Shown here piece after piece: positions 1-9,921 of a stretch of 64,000 nt of DNA (its first letter is position 1; each line of letters starts with the position of its first letter). This stretch comes from Pseudomonas putida. GTDB taxonomy: Bacteria; Pseudomonadota; Gammaproteobacteria; Pseudomonadales; Pseudomonadaceae. Location: assembly GCF_005080685.1 (NCBI RefSeq), contig NZ_CP039371.1:4216001-4280000 (forward strand), read 5' to 3'. Position numbers and translations under genes: made by a program. The notes below the pieces were generated by a model. It searched no databases, was not told the DNA's origin, and saw nothing but the letters and a program-made list of their open reading frames with translations.

Positions 1-606
1 ACGTCGAAGGAAAACCCCTGCCAGGGTGTGCGGAAGAACAAGGAGACGCCGCGAGACTTCTACGCCAACGACGCGGTATGGAAGGCGGTTTACGCAAAAG
101 CGGTTGAGGAGTTGAAGGTCGCCATGGATTTGGCGTACTTGACGGGCCAGCGTCCTGCGGACGTGCTGGTGATGAGGAAGGACGACATCGAGGACAAAGC
201 CCTCGGCGTGAAGCAGAAGAAAACCCACAAGAAGTTGCGGATCCTGCTGGAGGTGGACGGGCTGGCCAGCGGCCTGGGCGTCCTCATTGAGGAGATCCTG
301 AAGCGCAATGCGGCGCACGGATCGCCTTACTTGATACTCACCGATACCGGTAAAAGGGTTACCGCGGCGATGCTAAGGCACCGTTGGGACGACGCCCGGG
401 AGGAGGCAGTGAAGGAAGCGGCCGCCGCCGGCGACCAGGTACTGGCGAGCCGTATCAGCCAATTCCAGTTCCGCGACATTCGACCCAAGGCGGCCTCGGA
501 AATTGCCGACGTTGACCATGCCAGCCTGCTGCTCGGCCACACGAAAGGAGACATTACCGAGCGGGTCTACCGACGCGTCGGGGCACTCGCCAAACCGACC
601 AAATGA
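1..606 (+). CDS. Tyrosine recombinase (phage/island integrase), C-terminal part
   Basis: The reading frame is open from base 1, so the gene starts upstream of the window and only about 200 C-terminal residues are visible. They hold the catalytic core of a tyrosine integrase: the first Arg in GQRPADVL, the box-II motif FRDIRPKAAS (Arg where many relatives have His), LLLGHTKGDITERVY, and the presumed nucleophile Tyr in ERVYRR. The residues before the first internal start codon (NPCQGVRKNKE) resemble the domain linker of phage integrases. The gene points at tRNA-Ser, whose CCA end lies 121 bp downstream, the usual layout of an island integrase beside its attachment site. Target choice is inferred from position. 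Confidence 0.85.
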   Translation, partial: TSKENPCQGVRKNKETPRDFYANDAVWKAVYAKAVEELKVAMDLAYLTGQRPADVLVMRKDDIEDKALGVKQKKTHKKLRILLEVDGLASGLGVLIEEILKRNAAHGSPYLILTDTGKRVTAAMLRHRWDDAREEAVKEAAAAGDQVLASRISQFQFRDIRPKAASEIADVDHASLLLGHTKGDITERVYRRVGALAKPTK

Positions 607-689
607 GCAAAGTTTTAGGACGCGTCCTAATACCATTGCACCGATACCCTTCCCGAGGGCCTTTCCACGGGTCGTTTTTCCACGCCCCA

Positions 690-721
690 AAAACGCAAAA
701 AGCCCTGAATAATCAGGGCTT
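690..721 (-). terminator. Rho-independent terminator of tRNA-Ser
   Basis: Read on the minus strand, an 8-bp stem (AGCCCTGA / TCAGGGCT) with a 4-nt loop at 701-720 is followed by a T-rich tract. It lies just downstream of the tRNA-Ser CCA end. Confidence 0.8.
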
Positions 722-727
722 TGAATA

Positions 728-815
728 TGGCGGAAGCGTAGAGATTCGAACTCTAGGATAGTTGCCCATCGACGGTTTTCAAGACCGTTGCCTTAAACCA
801 CTCGGCCACGCTTCC
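728..815 (-). tRNA. tRNA-Ser(UGA)
   Basis: Read on the minus strand the 88-nt sequence begins GGAAGCGTGGCCGAGTGG and ends GCTTCCGCCA. The acceptor ends pair (GGAAGCG/CGCTTCC), the anticodon loop is CTTGAAA with anticodon TGA at 779-781, there is a long variable arm typical of serine tRNAs, and the T-loop is GTTCGAATC. CCA is encoded. The 3' half is the likely attachment site used by the adjacent integrase. Confidence 0.95.
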
Positions 816-949
816 AGCAGGTTTTGCGGCGGCAATCATACCGTAATGAAACACGCTGTCAAACTCTCTATGTCGCCGGTTGCAGGAGCTCTGTTAGACT
901 CGATGCATCAGACGTTTCAAAACCACAGGTTTACCCAAGGAGTGTCGCC

Positions 950-1621
950 ATGCGCGAACAGGATTATGCCGTTCACCACGGCCAGCAGGTCGAGCAGCAG
1001 GAGATCAGCAAGGTCCTGCGCAATACCTACAGCCTTCTGGCGCTGACGCTGGTCTTCAGCGGCGTCATGGCCTACGTTGCCCAGCAGATGCGCGTCGGCT
1101 ACCCGAACATCTTCGTGGTGCTCATCGGCTTCTACGGCTTGTTCTTCCTCACCGCCAAACTGCGTAACTCGGCCTGGGGCCTGGTGTCCACCTTCGCCCT
1201 CACCGGCTTCATGGGTTTCATCCTCGGCCCTATCCTCAACCGCTACCTGGGCATGACCGGTGGCGCCGAGGTGGTCAGCTCGGCCTTCGCCATGACCGCA
1301 CTGGTGTTCGGTGGTCTGTCGGCCTACGTGCTGATCACCCGCAAGGACATGAGCTTCCTGAGCGGCTTCATCACTGCCGGCTTCTTCGTGCTGCTGGGCG
1401 CCGTGGTCGCTAGCTTCTTCTTCCAGATCAGCGGCCTGCAACTGGCGATCAGCGCTGGCTTCGTGCTGTTCTCGTCGGTGTGCATCCTGTTCCAGACCAG
1501 CGCCATCATTCATGGCGGTGAGCGCAACTACATCATGGCGACCATCAGCTTGTACGTTTCGATCTACAACCTGTTCGTCAGCCTGCTGCAGCTGTTCGGC
1601 ATCATGGGCAGCGACGACTGA
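950..1621 (+). CDS. Bax inhibitor-1/YccA family inner-membrane protein
   Basis: A 223-residue protein with a short hydrophilic N-terminus rich in Glu/Gln and then about seven hydrophobic segments from residue 25 to the end, ending in Asp-Asp. This is the length and layout of the BI-1/YccA/YbhL family. Relatives are membrane proteins; E. coli YccA modulates FtsH, and others are linked to calcium leak or stress. The start at 950 is preferred over an upstream in-frame codon at 824 because AAGGAG lies about 8 nt before it and the upstream extension overlaps tRNA-Ser. The exact function in this organism is unknown. Confidence 0.85.
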   Translation: MREQDYAVHHGQQVEQQEISKVLRNTYSLLALTLVFSGVMAYVAQQMRVGYPNIFVVLIGFYGLFFLTAKLRNSAWGLVSTFALTGFMGFILGPILNRYLGMTGGAEVVSSAFAMTALVFGGLSAYVLITRKDMSFLSGFITAGFFVLLGAVVASFFFQISGLQLAISAGFVLFSSVCILFQTSAIIHGGERNYIMATISLYVSIYNLFVSLLQLFGIMGSDD

Positions 1622-1637
1622 TCGCACCCTGTTATTG

Positions 1638-1865
1638 AAAAGCCCGCTTCGACGGTAATGCTGTTCACTTAAGAATGCTGGGGCTGCTGCGCAGCCCTTT
1701 CGCGACGCAAGGCCGCTCCCACATTGTCCAAACTTGCCCCGTAAATAGGGTATTCACGGTCAGTGTGGGAGCGGCCTTGTGTCGCGATGGGCCGCAAGGC
1801 GGTCCCAATGCCGGCGATGCAGAACTTAAGTAAATAGAATTACGCTTCGGCGGGCTTTTTCATGC
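1638..1865. repeat. REP inverted pair inside a 19-bp TIR element that splits a terminator
   Basis: Two REP units face each other (1680-1722 and 1763-1806). They are enclosed by terminal inverted repeats at 1655-1673 and 1825-1843 that match at 16 of 19 positions (GTAATnCTnTTnACTTAAG). GCTTCG occurs on both outer sides (1645-1650 and 1844-1849). Joining the flanks across one copy rebuilds a terminator, AAAAGCCCGCTTCG followed by GCGGGCTTTTT. This looks like an insertion into the terminator of the BI-1 gene. Confidence 0.75.
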
Positions 1866-1998
1866 CTGTGACTTGACCGTTAAGTCAGCTTATTGCGCAC
1901 ATAGCCGGCGATCTTGCCGCTAACGTGCTTGCCACTACCGCAATCGCGTCACAGCCCTTAGAATGCGCTCCCTTTTTTCTTGCCGGACCGCTTTCTCG

Positions 1999-3378
1999 AT
2001 GAGCTCACACGAACACAGCCCAGGCGCGGCGGCGCCTGCCAATGAACTGGTGCTTGGCCTCGAGGACAAGCCGCGGCTGCTGATCGGCCTGCTGGCGGCG
2101 TTGCAACACCTGCTGGCGATCATCGTGCCGATCGTTACGCCGGGCCTGCTCATTTGCCAGGCACTTGGTGTGTCCGCACGCGATACCAACCTGATCGTCT
2201 CCATGTCGCTGGTGATCTCCGGCATCGCCACCTTCATTCAGTGCAAACGCTTCGGGCCATTCGGCGCCGGCTTGCTGATCGTGCAGGGCACCAGCTTCAA
2301 CTTCGTCGGCCCGCTGATTGCCGGTGGCGCCTTGATGGTCAAGCAAGGCACGCCGGTGGAAAGCGTGATGGCGGCGATCTTCGGTGTGGTGATTGCCGGC
2401 TCGTTCGTCGAAATGGGCGTGTCGCGCATCCTGCCGTTCGTCAAACGCCTGATCACCCCGTTGGTGACCGGCATCGTGGTGCTAATGATCGGCCTGACGC
2501 TGATCAAGGTCGGCCTGATCAGCATGGGCGGCGGCTTTGGCGCCATGGCCAATGGCACCTTCGCCAATGGCGAAAACCTGCTGCTGTCGGGCGTGGTGCT
2601 GGCGATCATCGTCATTCTCAACCGGATTCCAGTGGTGTGGATGCGCAGCTGCGCCATCGTCATCGCCCTGGCCGCAGGCTACGCGCTGGCTGGCTACCTG
2701 GGCCGCCTGGACTTCACCGGCATGCACGAAGCGGCGCTGTTCCAGGTACCGACGCCGCTGCACTTCGGCCTTGGTTTCTCCTGGGCACTGTTCATTCCAA
2801 TGCTGGTGATCTACCTGGTGACCTCGCTGGAAGCCATTGGTGACGTGACCGCCACCAGCAAGGTGTCGCGCCAGCCGGTCGAAGGGCCGGTGTGGATGCA
2901 ACGCATCAAGGGCGGTGTGCTGGTCAACGGCGCCAACTCGCTGCTGGCAGGCCTGTTCAACACCTTCCCCAGCTCGATCTTCGCCCAGAACAACGGGGTG
3001 ATTCAGCTGACCGGCATCGCCAGCCGCCATATCGGTGTGTGGATCGCCGTGATGCTGGTGGTGCTGGGCCTGTTCCCGAGCGTTGCCGGGGTGATCCAAG
3101 CGGTGCCGGAGCCGGTGCTGGGTGGTGCGGCGATGGTGATGTTCGGTGCGGTGGCCGCTTCGGGGATCAATATCCTGGCCAGCACTCGCCTGGACCGCCG
3201 CGCCCTGCTGATCATCGCTGTGTCGCTCGCCCTGGGCCTGGGTGTGGCTCAGGTGCCTGAGTTTCTGGCGCACATGCCGGCGGCGATTCGCAATGTGCTG
3301 GAGTCGGGTGTGGCTACAGGCGGTATCTGTGCGCTGGTGCTGAACTGGTTCCTGCCGGAGAGCAAGGAACAGGCTTGA
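1999..3378 (+). CDS. NCS2 family nucleobase (xanthine/uric acid/uracil type) permease
   Basis: The 459-residue polytopic protein carries NCS2 (UraA/UacT/XanQ-like) features: an N-terminal QHLLAIIVPIVTPGLL segment, the region around VQGTSFNFVGP, and late in the protein a conserved stretch around NTFPSSIFAQNNGVIQLTG. About 12-14 hydrophobic segments are visible. The family imports purine or pyrimidine bases by proton symport across the inner membrane; the substrate cannot be assigned, although the NNGVIQLTG motif is common in xanthine/urate members. An upstream in-frame ATG at 1963 is possible; neither has a convincing Shine-Dalgarno. It is followed by a lone REP unit and a terminator, so it is probably monocistronic. 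Confidence 0.85.
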   Translation: MSSHEHSPGAAAPANELVLGLEDKPRLLIGLLAALQHLLAIIVPIVTPGLLICQALGVSARDTNLIVSMSLVISGIATFIQCKRFGPFGAGLLIVQGTSFNFVGPLIAGGALMVKQGTPVESVMAAIFGVVIAGSFVEMGVSRILPFVKRLITPLVTGIVVLMIGLTLIKVGLISMGGGFGAMANGTFANGENLLLSGVVLAIIVILNRIPVVWMRSCAIVIALAAGYALAGYLGRLDFTGMHEAALFQVPTPLHFGLGFSWALFIPMLVIYLVTSLEAIGDVTATSKVSRQPVEGPVWMQRIKGGVLVNGANSLLAGLFNTFPSSIFAQNNGVIQLTGIASRHIGVWIAVMLVVLGLFPSVAGVIQAVPEPVLGGAAMVMFGAVAASGINILASTRLDRRALLIIAVSLALGLGVAQVPEFLAHMPAAIRNVLESGVATGGICALVLNWFLPESKEQA

Positions 3379-3387
3379 TCTGGGTGT

Positions 3388-3446
3388 TGCCAGGGCCTTG
3401 GGGCCGCTATGCGGCCCATCGCCGGCTAGCCGGCTCCTACAGGGAT
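3388..3446. repeat. Single REP unit
   Basis: One Pseudomonas REP unit with the GGGGCCGCTATGCGGCCC stem and the CCGGCTAGCCGGCTCCTACA tail lies just 3' of the NCS2 permease gene. Confidence 0.65.
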
Positions 3447-3490
3447 TGCGCCAAGCCCAGGTTGCATGCAATTCAATTCGATGGATAGAA

Positions 3491-3529
3491 AGCCCGACCC
3501 GCCGTATACGAGCGGGAACGGGCTTTTTT
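3491..3529 (+). terminator. Rho-independent terminator
   Basis: An interrupted stem (AGCCCG...ACCCGC pairing with GCGGGA...ACGGGCT) is followed by six T residues. It ends the permease transcript before tusD. Confidence 0.75.
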
Positions 3530-3566
3530 GCTTTATCATGGCCGCATTCCTTTGCACGAGTTGTCC

Positions 3567-3959
3567 ATGAAATTCGCTATCGCGGTTTTTTCACCAGCCC
3601 ATGCGCCCTCCTCGCGCCGCGCCCTGCGTTTTGCCGAGGCGGTGCTGGCTGGCGGGCACGAGATTGCCCGGCTGTTCTTTTATCAGGACGGGGTGCATAG
3701 CGCCTCGGCCAACGTGGTCGCGCCCCAGGATGAGCAGGACATCGCCAGCCAATGGCGCGCCTTCGTCGAGATCAACAAGCTCGACGCCGTGGTGTGCATC
3801 GCCGCCGCCCTGCGCCGTGGCGTGCTCGATGAAACCGAAGCCAATCGCTACCAACGCCCCGCGGTGAACCTGCCCAAGCCTTGGGAACTGTCGGGCCTCG
3901 GCCAACTGCACGAAGCCGCGCAAACCGCCGACCGCCTGGTCTGCTTCGGAGGCGACTGA
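3567..3959 (+). CDS. tusD: Sulfurtransferase complex subunit TusD
   Basis: A 130-residue DsrE-like protein. Cys77 in AVVCIAAALRRG sits where the active-site Cys of E. coli TusD lies. In the TusBCD hexamer, TusD takes persulfide sulfur from TusA and passes it to TusE for 2-thiolation of wobble uridine in tRNAs for Lys, Glu and Gln. It is the first of five tightly packed genes (tusD-tusC-tusB-tusE-ybiB) with gaps or overlaps of a few bases. The final acceptor enzyme MnmA is also in this window at 24951. Confidence 0.93.
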   Translation: MKFAIAVFSPAHAPSSRRALRFAEAVLAGGHEIARLFFYQDGVHSASANVVAPQDEQDIASQWRAFVEINKLDAVVCIAAALRRGVLDETEANRYQRPAVNLPKPWELSGLGQLHEAAQTADRLVCFGGD

Positions 3960-3960
3960 A

Positions 3961-4320
3961 ATGGCCAAATCCATGTTGATCATCAGCCGCCAGGCCCCCT
4001 GGAACGGCCTATCCGCCCGTGAAGCGCTGGATATCGCCTTGGCCGGCGGCGCCTTCGACCTGCCGTTGGCCATGCTGTTTCTAGATGACGGCGTGCTCCA
4101 GCTTGCCCCCGGCCAGCAGCCAGCTGCCGTGCAACAGAAAAACCTCGCGGCCAACCTGCAGGCACTGCCGATGTTCGGTGTCGAGGAGCTGTTCGCCTGC
4201 CAGCACAGCCTGGCCCGCCGAGGCCTCGCTGCCGACAGCCTAGAGCTGCCGGTAGAAGTGCTGGACGATGCCGCGCTCAAGGCCCTGATTGCCCGTTTCG
4301 ACCAAGTGGTGACGCTCTGA
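3961..4320 (+). CDS. tusC: Sulfurtransferase complex subunit TusC
   Basis: A 119-residue DsrE/F-like protein with ISRQAPWNGLSAREALD near the N-terminus and MLFLDDGVLQL in the middle, both typical of TusC. It begins one base after the tusD stop, and its stop overlaps the tusB start by one base, so translational coupling is likely. It is a structural subunit of the TusBCD sulfur relay and has no expected catalytic Cys. Confidence 0.92.
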   Translation: MAKSMLIISRQAPWNGLSAREALDIALAGGAFDLPLAMLFLDDGVLQLAPGQQPAAVQQKNLAANLQALPMFGVEELFACQHSLARRGLAADSLELPVEVLDDAALKALIARFDQVVTL

Positions 4321-4616
4321 TGGCAACCCTGCACGTGTTATCCCACTCCCCGTTCGGCGATGAGCGCCTGGAAAGCTGCCTGCGCCTGCTCGGCGCCGAC
4401 GATGGCGTGCTGCTGTGCGGCGATGCCGTTTACGCCCTGAGCAGCGGCAGCGACCCCCAGCGCCACTTGCAGGCCGCAGGCCTTGCCCAGCGCCTGTTCG
4501 CCCTCGACGAAGACCTGCAGGCCCGGGCCATCGACAGCGAACTGGCCAAGGCCGTGGACTACCCGGCGTTCGTCGAACTGTCGCTGCACTACGACAAGGT
4601 CAACAGCTGGCTATGA
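4320..4616 (+). CDS. tusB: Sulfurtransferase complex subunit TusB
   Basis: A 98-residue DsrH-like protein (MATLHVLSHSPFGDERL, then GVLLCGDAVYAL), matching the size and motif order of TusB, the smallest TusBCD subunit. It shares one base with the tusC stop and overlaps tusE through ATGA. The position and order D-C-B-E are as in other Pseudomonas. Confidence 0.9.
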   Translation: MATLHVLSHSPFGDERLESCLRLLGADDGVLLCGDAVYALSSGSDPQRHLQAAGLAQRLFALDEDLQARAIDSELAKAVDYPAFVELSLHYDKVNSWL

Positions 4617-4948
4617 GTACCCTGACTGTCGGCGACAACGCCATCGCCCTGGACAAGGACGGCTTCCTGGTCGACCTGCAAGACTGGTCACCCGCCGTGG
4701 CCGAGGCCCTGGCCGCCCGCGAAGCCATTGCGCTGACCCCGGACCACTGGGAAATCCTCGAACTGCTGCGCCAGTTCTACGCAGAATTCGAGCTGTCACC
4801 GGCCACTCGTCCGCTGATCAAGTACACCGCGCTCAAGCTGGGTGTGGAAAAGGGCAACAGCCCGCACCTGAACCGCCTGTTCAACGGCACCCCTGCCAAA
4901 CTCGCCGCCAAGCTGGCGGGCCTGCCCAAGCCGACCAACTGCATATGA
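4613..4948 (+). CDS. tusE: Sulfur relay protein TusE (DsrC family)
   Basis: A 111-residue DsrC-family protein: LDKDGFLVDLQDWSP, LTPDHWEILELLRQFY and the C-terminal arm LPKPTNCI with the penultimate Cys110 that carries the persulfide. TusE accepts sulfur from TusD and hands it to MnmA. Its start overlaps the tusB stop by 4 nt and its own stop overlaps the ybiB start by 4 nt. Confidence 0.92.
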   Translation: MSTLTVGDNAIALDKDGFLVDLQDWSPAVAEALAAREAIALTPDHWEILELLRQFYAEFELSPATRPLIKYTALKLGVEKGNSPHLNRLFNGTPAKLAAKLAGLPKPTNCI

Positions 4949-5949
4949 CCGAACCGCTTCCGCTTACCCTGCAAACCCCGGCCGAGCACCCGTTCGCCGA
5001 ATTCGTGCGCATCCTTGGCAAAGGCAAGCGCGGCGCCCGCGGCCTCACCCGTGAGGAAGCCCTGGCGGCGATGACTCTGCTGCTCGAAGGCAAGGTCGAA
5101 GACACCCAGTTGGGCGCCTTCCTCATGCTGCTGCGACACAAGGAGGAAAGCGCCGAGGAGCTCGCAGGCTTCACCGAGGCCTTGCGCAAGCACCTCGACG
5201 CGCCGAGCATTGCCGTGGACATCGACTGGCCGACCTACGCGGGCAAGCGCCGACACCTGCCGTGGTACCTGCTGGCGGCCAAATGCCTGGCCGACAACGG
5301 TGTGCGTATCCTACTGCACGGGGCCGGCGCGCACACCGCTGGGCGTCTGTACACCGAGCAGGTGCTCGGGCTGTTGCAAATCCCGCTGTGCCGCGACTGG
5401 CAGCAGGTGCGCGAGGCGCTCGACCAGCATCAACTGGCGTTTTTCCCGCTGCAGGACTGGGCACCGCAACTGCAGCGCATGATCGACCTGCGCAATACCC
5501 TCGGCCTGCGCTCACCGATCCACTCCCTGGCTCGGGTACTCAACCCGCTCGGCGCCCGCTGCGGCCTGCAGAGCATCTTCCATCCGGGTTACCAGGCCGT
5601 GCATCGCGAGGCGAGCCAGTTGCTTGGCGACCATGCCATCGTGATCAGGGGCGATGGCGGGGAAATCGAGGTCAACCCCGATACCATCAGCCACCTTTAC
5701 GGCACCACGGGTGGCGAAGCCTGGGACGAGGAATGGCCAGCCATGAGCGAGCGTCGCCATGTGAAGCCATCGAGCCTCGAGCCTGACCAGTTGCTGGCGG
5801 TGTGGCGCGGCGAGACCGAGGACAGCTATGGCGACCTGGCGGTCGTCGCCACCATGGCCCTTGCCCTGCGCGGCTTAGGCAGCACGCAGGAGCAGGCGTT
5901 CGAGAAAGCGCGCGAATACTGGGGCGCGCGGAAAGCATCGAATAAGTAG
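4945..5949 (+). CDS. ybiB: YbiB/TrpD2 family nucleic-acid-binding glycosyltransferase-like protein
   Basis: A 334-residue protein of the anthranilate phosphoribosyltransferase fold. It has the helical N-terminal domain (LTREEALAAMTLLLEGKVEDTQLGAFLMLLR) and the later GVRILLHG, NTLGLRSPIHSLARVLNPLGA and IFHPGY segments. E. coli YbiB (TrpD2) lacks PRT activity and binds nucleic acids without sequence specificity. Overlap with tusE makes it part of the tus operon; this linkage is recurrent in Pseudomonas, but no functional tie to thiolation is proven. Do not annotate it as TrpD. Confidence 0.85.
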   Translation: MTEPLPLTLQTPAEHPFAEFVRILGKGKRGARGLTREEALAAMTLLLEGKVEDTQLGAFLMLLRHKEESAEELAGFTEALRKHLDAPSIAVDIDWPTYAGKRRHLPWYLLAAKCLADNGVRILLHGAGAHTAGRLYTEQVLGLLQIPLCRDWQQVREALDQHQLAFFPLQDWAPQLQRMIDLRNTLGLRSPIHSLARVLNPLGARCGLQSIFHPGYQAVHREASQLLGDHAIVIRGDGGEIEVNPDTISHLYGTTGGEAWDEEWPAMSERRHVKPSSLEPDQLLAVWRGETEDSYGDLAVVATMALALRGLGSTQEQAFEKAREYWGARKASNK

Positions 5950-6043
5950 ATAGTTAGGGTGCGGTATTTGCGCTATTTATTCGAACGATTTTCTCTAGAC
6001 TGAGCTCCAACGACAAACGACTTTTGTTTTCTAGGAGCTCACC

Positions 6044-7003
6044 ATGGGCCTTTTGATCGACGGCCGCTGGCATGACCAGTGGTATGAAACTGGCAAGGAC
6101 GGCACGTTCAAGCGTGAAAATGCCCAGCGCCGTAACCAACTCCCCGCTGCCGAGGCCGGCCGTTACCACCTGTATGTCTCGCTGGCCTGCCCATGGGCCC
6201 ACCGCACGCTGATCCTGCGCGCCCTGAAAGGCCTGGAGCCACTGATCGATGTATCCGTGGTCAGCTGGCTGATGCAGGATCATGGCTGGACCTTCGATAC
6301 CGAGCAAGGCTCCAGCGGCGACCACCTCGACGCCCTCCAGTACCTGCATCAGCGCTATACCCAGGACGACCCGCACTACACGGGGCGCGTGACCGTGCCG
6401 GTGTTGTGGGACAAGAAAGAGAAGCGCATCGTCAACAACGAGTCGTCGGAGATCATCCGCATCTTCAACAGCGCTTTCGATGAATTGACCGGCAACCGCC
6501 TGGACCTTTACCCCGAGCCGCTGCGTCCGACCATCGAGGCGCTCAACGAGCGTATCTATCCGGCGGTAAACAACGGCGTGTACCGCGCAGGCTTCGCCAC
6601 CACCCAGGAGGCGTACGAGGCAGCGTTCGATGACGTGTTCAACGAGCTGGATTACCTGGAGGACCTGCTGGGCCGCAATCGCTACCTGGCTGGCGAGTTC
6701 CTGACCGAGGCCGACGTGCGCCTGTTTACTACGCTGGTGCGCTTCGACGCGGTGTATCACGGGCACTTCAAGTGCAACCTGCGGCGCCTGAGCGACTATC
6801 CGAACCTGTCCAACTGGCTGCGTGAGCTTTACCAGTGGCCGGGCGTGGCGCAGACGGTGAACATGGAGCACATCCAGAAGCACTATTACATGAGCCACAA
6901 GACCATCAACCCGAACGGGATCGTGCCCAAGGGGCCCTTGCAGGACTTCACATTGCCCCATGACCGGGAGCGGTTGGTGGGCAAGGGGATCTGGCAAGGT
7001 TGA
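6044..7003 (+). CDS. Glutathionyl-hydroquinone reductase (YqjG/PcpF-type GST)
   Basis: A 319-residue xi-class glutathione transferase. The catalytic CPWAHR motif (Cys49) follows the beta strand YHLYVSLA. The glutathione-binding stretch VPVLWDKKEKRIVNNESSEIIRIFN and a C-terminal all-helical domain with YHGHFKCNLRR are present. The family reduces glutathionyl-hydroquinones to hydroquinones and glutathione in the cytoplasm, using Cys chemistry. CTAGGAGCTCACC before the ATG gives a good ribosome site. It stands alone between ybiB and a REP array. Confidence 0.9.
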   Translation: MGLLIDGRWHDQWYETGKDGTFKRENAQRRNQLPAAEAGRYHLYVSLACPWAHRTLILRALKGLEPLIDVSVVSWLMQDHGWTFDTEQGSSGDHLDALQYLHQRYTQDDPHYTGRVTVPVLWDKKEKRIVNNESSEIIRIFNSAFDELTGNRLDLYPEPLRPTIEALNERIYPAVNNGVYRAGFATTQEAYEAAFDDVFNELDYLEDLLGRNRYLAGEFLTEADVRLFTTLVRFDAVYHGHFKCNLRRLSDYPNLSNWLRELYQWPGVAQTVNMEHIQKHYYMSHKTINPNGIVPKGPLQDFTLPHDRERLVGKGIWQG

Positions 7004-7009
7004 TATCGC

Positions 7010-7213
7010 GGGGGCTGCTTCGCAGCCCATTCGCGGGGCAAGCCCGCTCCCACAGGTTTGGTGCGGGCGCTGAAAATGGCGCTGATCAGTGGGGCTGCGT
7101 TGCGGCCCATTCGCGGGCAAGCCCGCTCCCACAGGTTTGGTGCTGGCTTTGAAAACGGCGCCGTACCTGTGGGAGCGGGCTTGTCCCGCGAATGGGCCGC
7201 AAAGCGGCCCCAA
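7010..7213. repeat. Array of three REP units
   Basis: Two direct units (7010-7056 and 7091-7136) are followed by an inverted one (7167-7213). The direct units also share the spacer after the REP (CAGGTTTGGTGC...GAAAA.GGCGC), so this is a roughly 80-bp tandem duplication of half of a REPIN. It lies between the convergent 3' ends of the reductase gene and cysG. Confidence 0.85.
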
Positions 7214-7218
7214 TGATT

Positions 7219-8610
7219 TCAGCTGTTCTGCGCCCCTTCGAACCAGGCCAGCTTGTCACGCAACTGCACCACTTCCCCAACGATCACCAGGGTCGGCGCA
7301 TGCACTTCATGCTGGGCCACTAGGTCCGGCAGGTCTGCCAGGGTACCGGTGAACACCCGCTGGTTGCGCGTGGTGCCTTGCTGAACCAGCGCCGCCGGCG
7401 TGCTCGCGGCACGGCCGTGGCGGATGAGCTCGGCACAGATGGTCGGTAGGCCCACCAACCCCATGTAGAACACCAGGGTCTGGGCCGGCGCCACCAGGTC
7501 ATCCCAGGGCAGGTTGCTGGTGCCGTCCTTGAGATGGCCGGTCACGAAGCGCACCGACTGGGCATAGTCGCGGTGAGTCAGCGGAATCCCGCCATAGGCG
7601 GAGCAACCACTGGCCGCGGTAATCCCCGGCACCACCTGGAATGGAATTCCCTGCTCGGCCAGCTCCTCGATCTCCTCGCCACCCCGGCCGAAAATGAACG
7701 GGTCGCCGCCTTTGAGGCGCAACACGCGCTTACCTTGCTGGGCCAGATCGACCAACAGGCGGTTGATCTGCTCCTGCGGCACGGCATGGTCAGCGCGACG
7801 CTTGCCAACGTAGATACGCTCGGCATCACGGCGACACATCTCGATGATCGCTGGAGCCACCAGGCGGTCATACAACACCACGTCGGCCTGCTGCATCAGG
7901 CGCAGGGCGCGGAAGGTCAACAGGTCCGGATCGCCCGGCCCCGCGCCCACCAGATACACCTCACCGCCCTGCTGCACCGGCGCGCCGTCGACCATGGCCT
8001 GCAACAGGCGCTCGGCCTCGGCGCCTTGCCCGGCCAACTGACGCTCGGCGATCGGCCCCTGGAACACGGTCTCCCAGAAGCCACGACGCTGGTTGACATC
8101 CGGGTACAAGCGCTTGACCTTGTGCCGGAAACGCGCGGCCAGCCCGGCCAATTCGCCATAGGCCGAAGGAATCCAGGCCTCCAGCTTGGCGCGGATCAAA
8201 CGCGCCAGCACCGGTGCGTCACCGCCACTGGACACCGCGATCACCAACGGCGAGCGGTCGACGATCGCCGGGAAGATCACCGTGCACAGGGCCGGCGCAT
8301 CCACCACGTTGACCGGCAGGCTACGCGCCTGGGCATCCGCCGAGACCTGGGCGTTGAGCCCTGAGTCGTCGGTGGCCGCGATGACCAGGCGACAACCGTC
8401 CAAGTCGCTCGCCCGATACCCACGCACCAGCACTTCACCGCCGCCTTCACGGGCAAGCCCAGCCAGTTGGCCGTCCACATCGGGCGCCACCACACGCAGC
8501 GCGGCGCCGGCATCGGCCAGCAGGCGCGCCTTGCGCAAGGCGATCTCACCGCCGCCGACGACCAGCACGCGGCCGCCCTGCAGCTTGTGAAACAGTGGCA
8601 GGTAATCCAT
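7219..8610 (-). CDS. cysG: Siroheme synthase CysG (trifunctional)
   Basis: A 463-residue fusion. The N-terminal part (about 1-200) is precorrin-2 dehydrogenase/ferrochelatase with the NAD-binding [19 protein letters not shown] and the [14 protein letters not shown] segment. The C-terminal part (about 215-460) is uroporphyrinogen-III C-methyltransferase with [29 protein letters not shown] and [15 protein letters not shown]. It makes siroheme for sulfite and nitrite reductases. It ends immediately before serS on the same strand, as elsewhere in Pseudomonas, so the two may share a transcript. Confidence 0.95.
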   Translation of the reverse strand: MDYLPLFHKLQGGRVLVVGGGEIALRKARLLADAGAALRVVAPDVDGQLAGLAREGGGEVLVRGYRASDLDGCRLVIAATDDSGLNAQVSADAQARSLPVNVVDAPALCTVIFPAIVDRSPLVIAVSSGGDAPVLARLIRAKLEAWIPSAYGELAGLAARFRHKVKRLYPDVNQRRGFWETVFQGPIAERQLAGQGAEAERLLQAMVDGAPVQQGGEVYLVGAGPGDPDLLTFRALRLMQQADVVLYDRLVAPAIIEMCRRDAERIYVGKRRADHAVPQEQINRLLVDLAQQGKRVLRLKGGDPFIFGRGGEEIEELAEQGIPFQVVPGITAASGCSAYGGIPLTHRDYAQSVRFVTGHLKDGTSNLPWDDLVAPAQTLVFYMGLVGLPTICAELIRHGRAASTPAALVQQGTTRNQRVFTGTLADLPDLVAQHEVHAPTLVIVGEVVQLRDKLAWFEGAQNS

Positions 8611-9903
<1,293 letters not shown>

Positions 9904-9921
9904 TTATGGGTAGGTGTTGGT

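Noticed and set aside
4945..5949. Anthranilate phosphoribosyltransferase TrpD
   Set aside because: Fold is shared, but the context (tus operon) and sequence fit YbiB/TrpD2, which lacks that activity.
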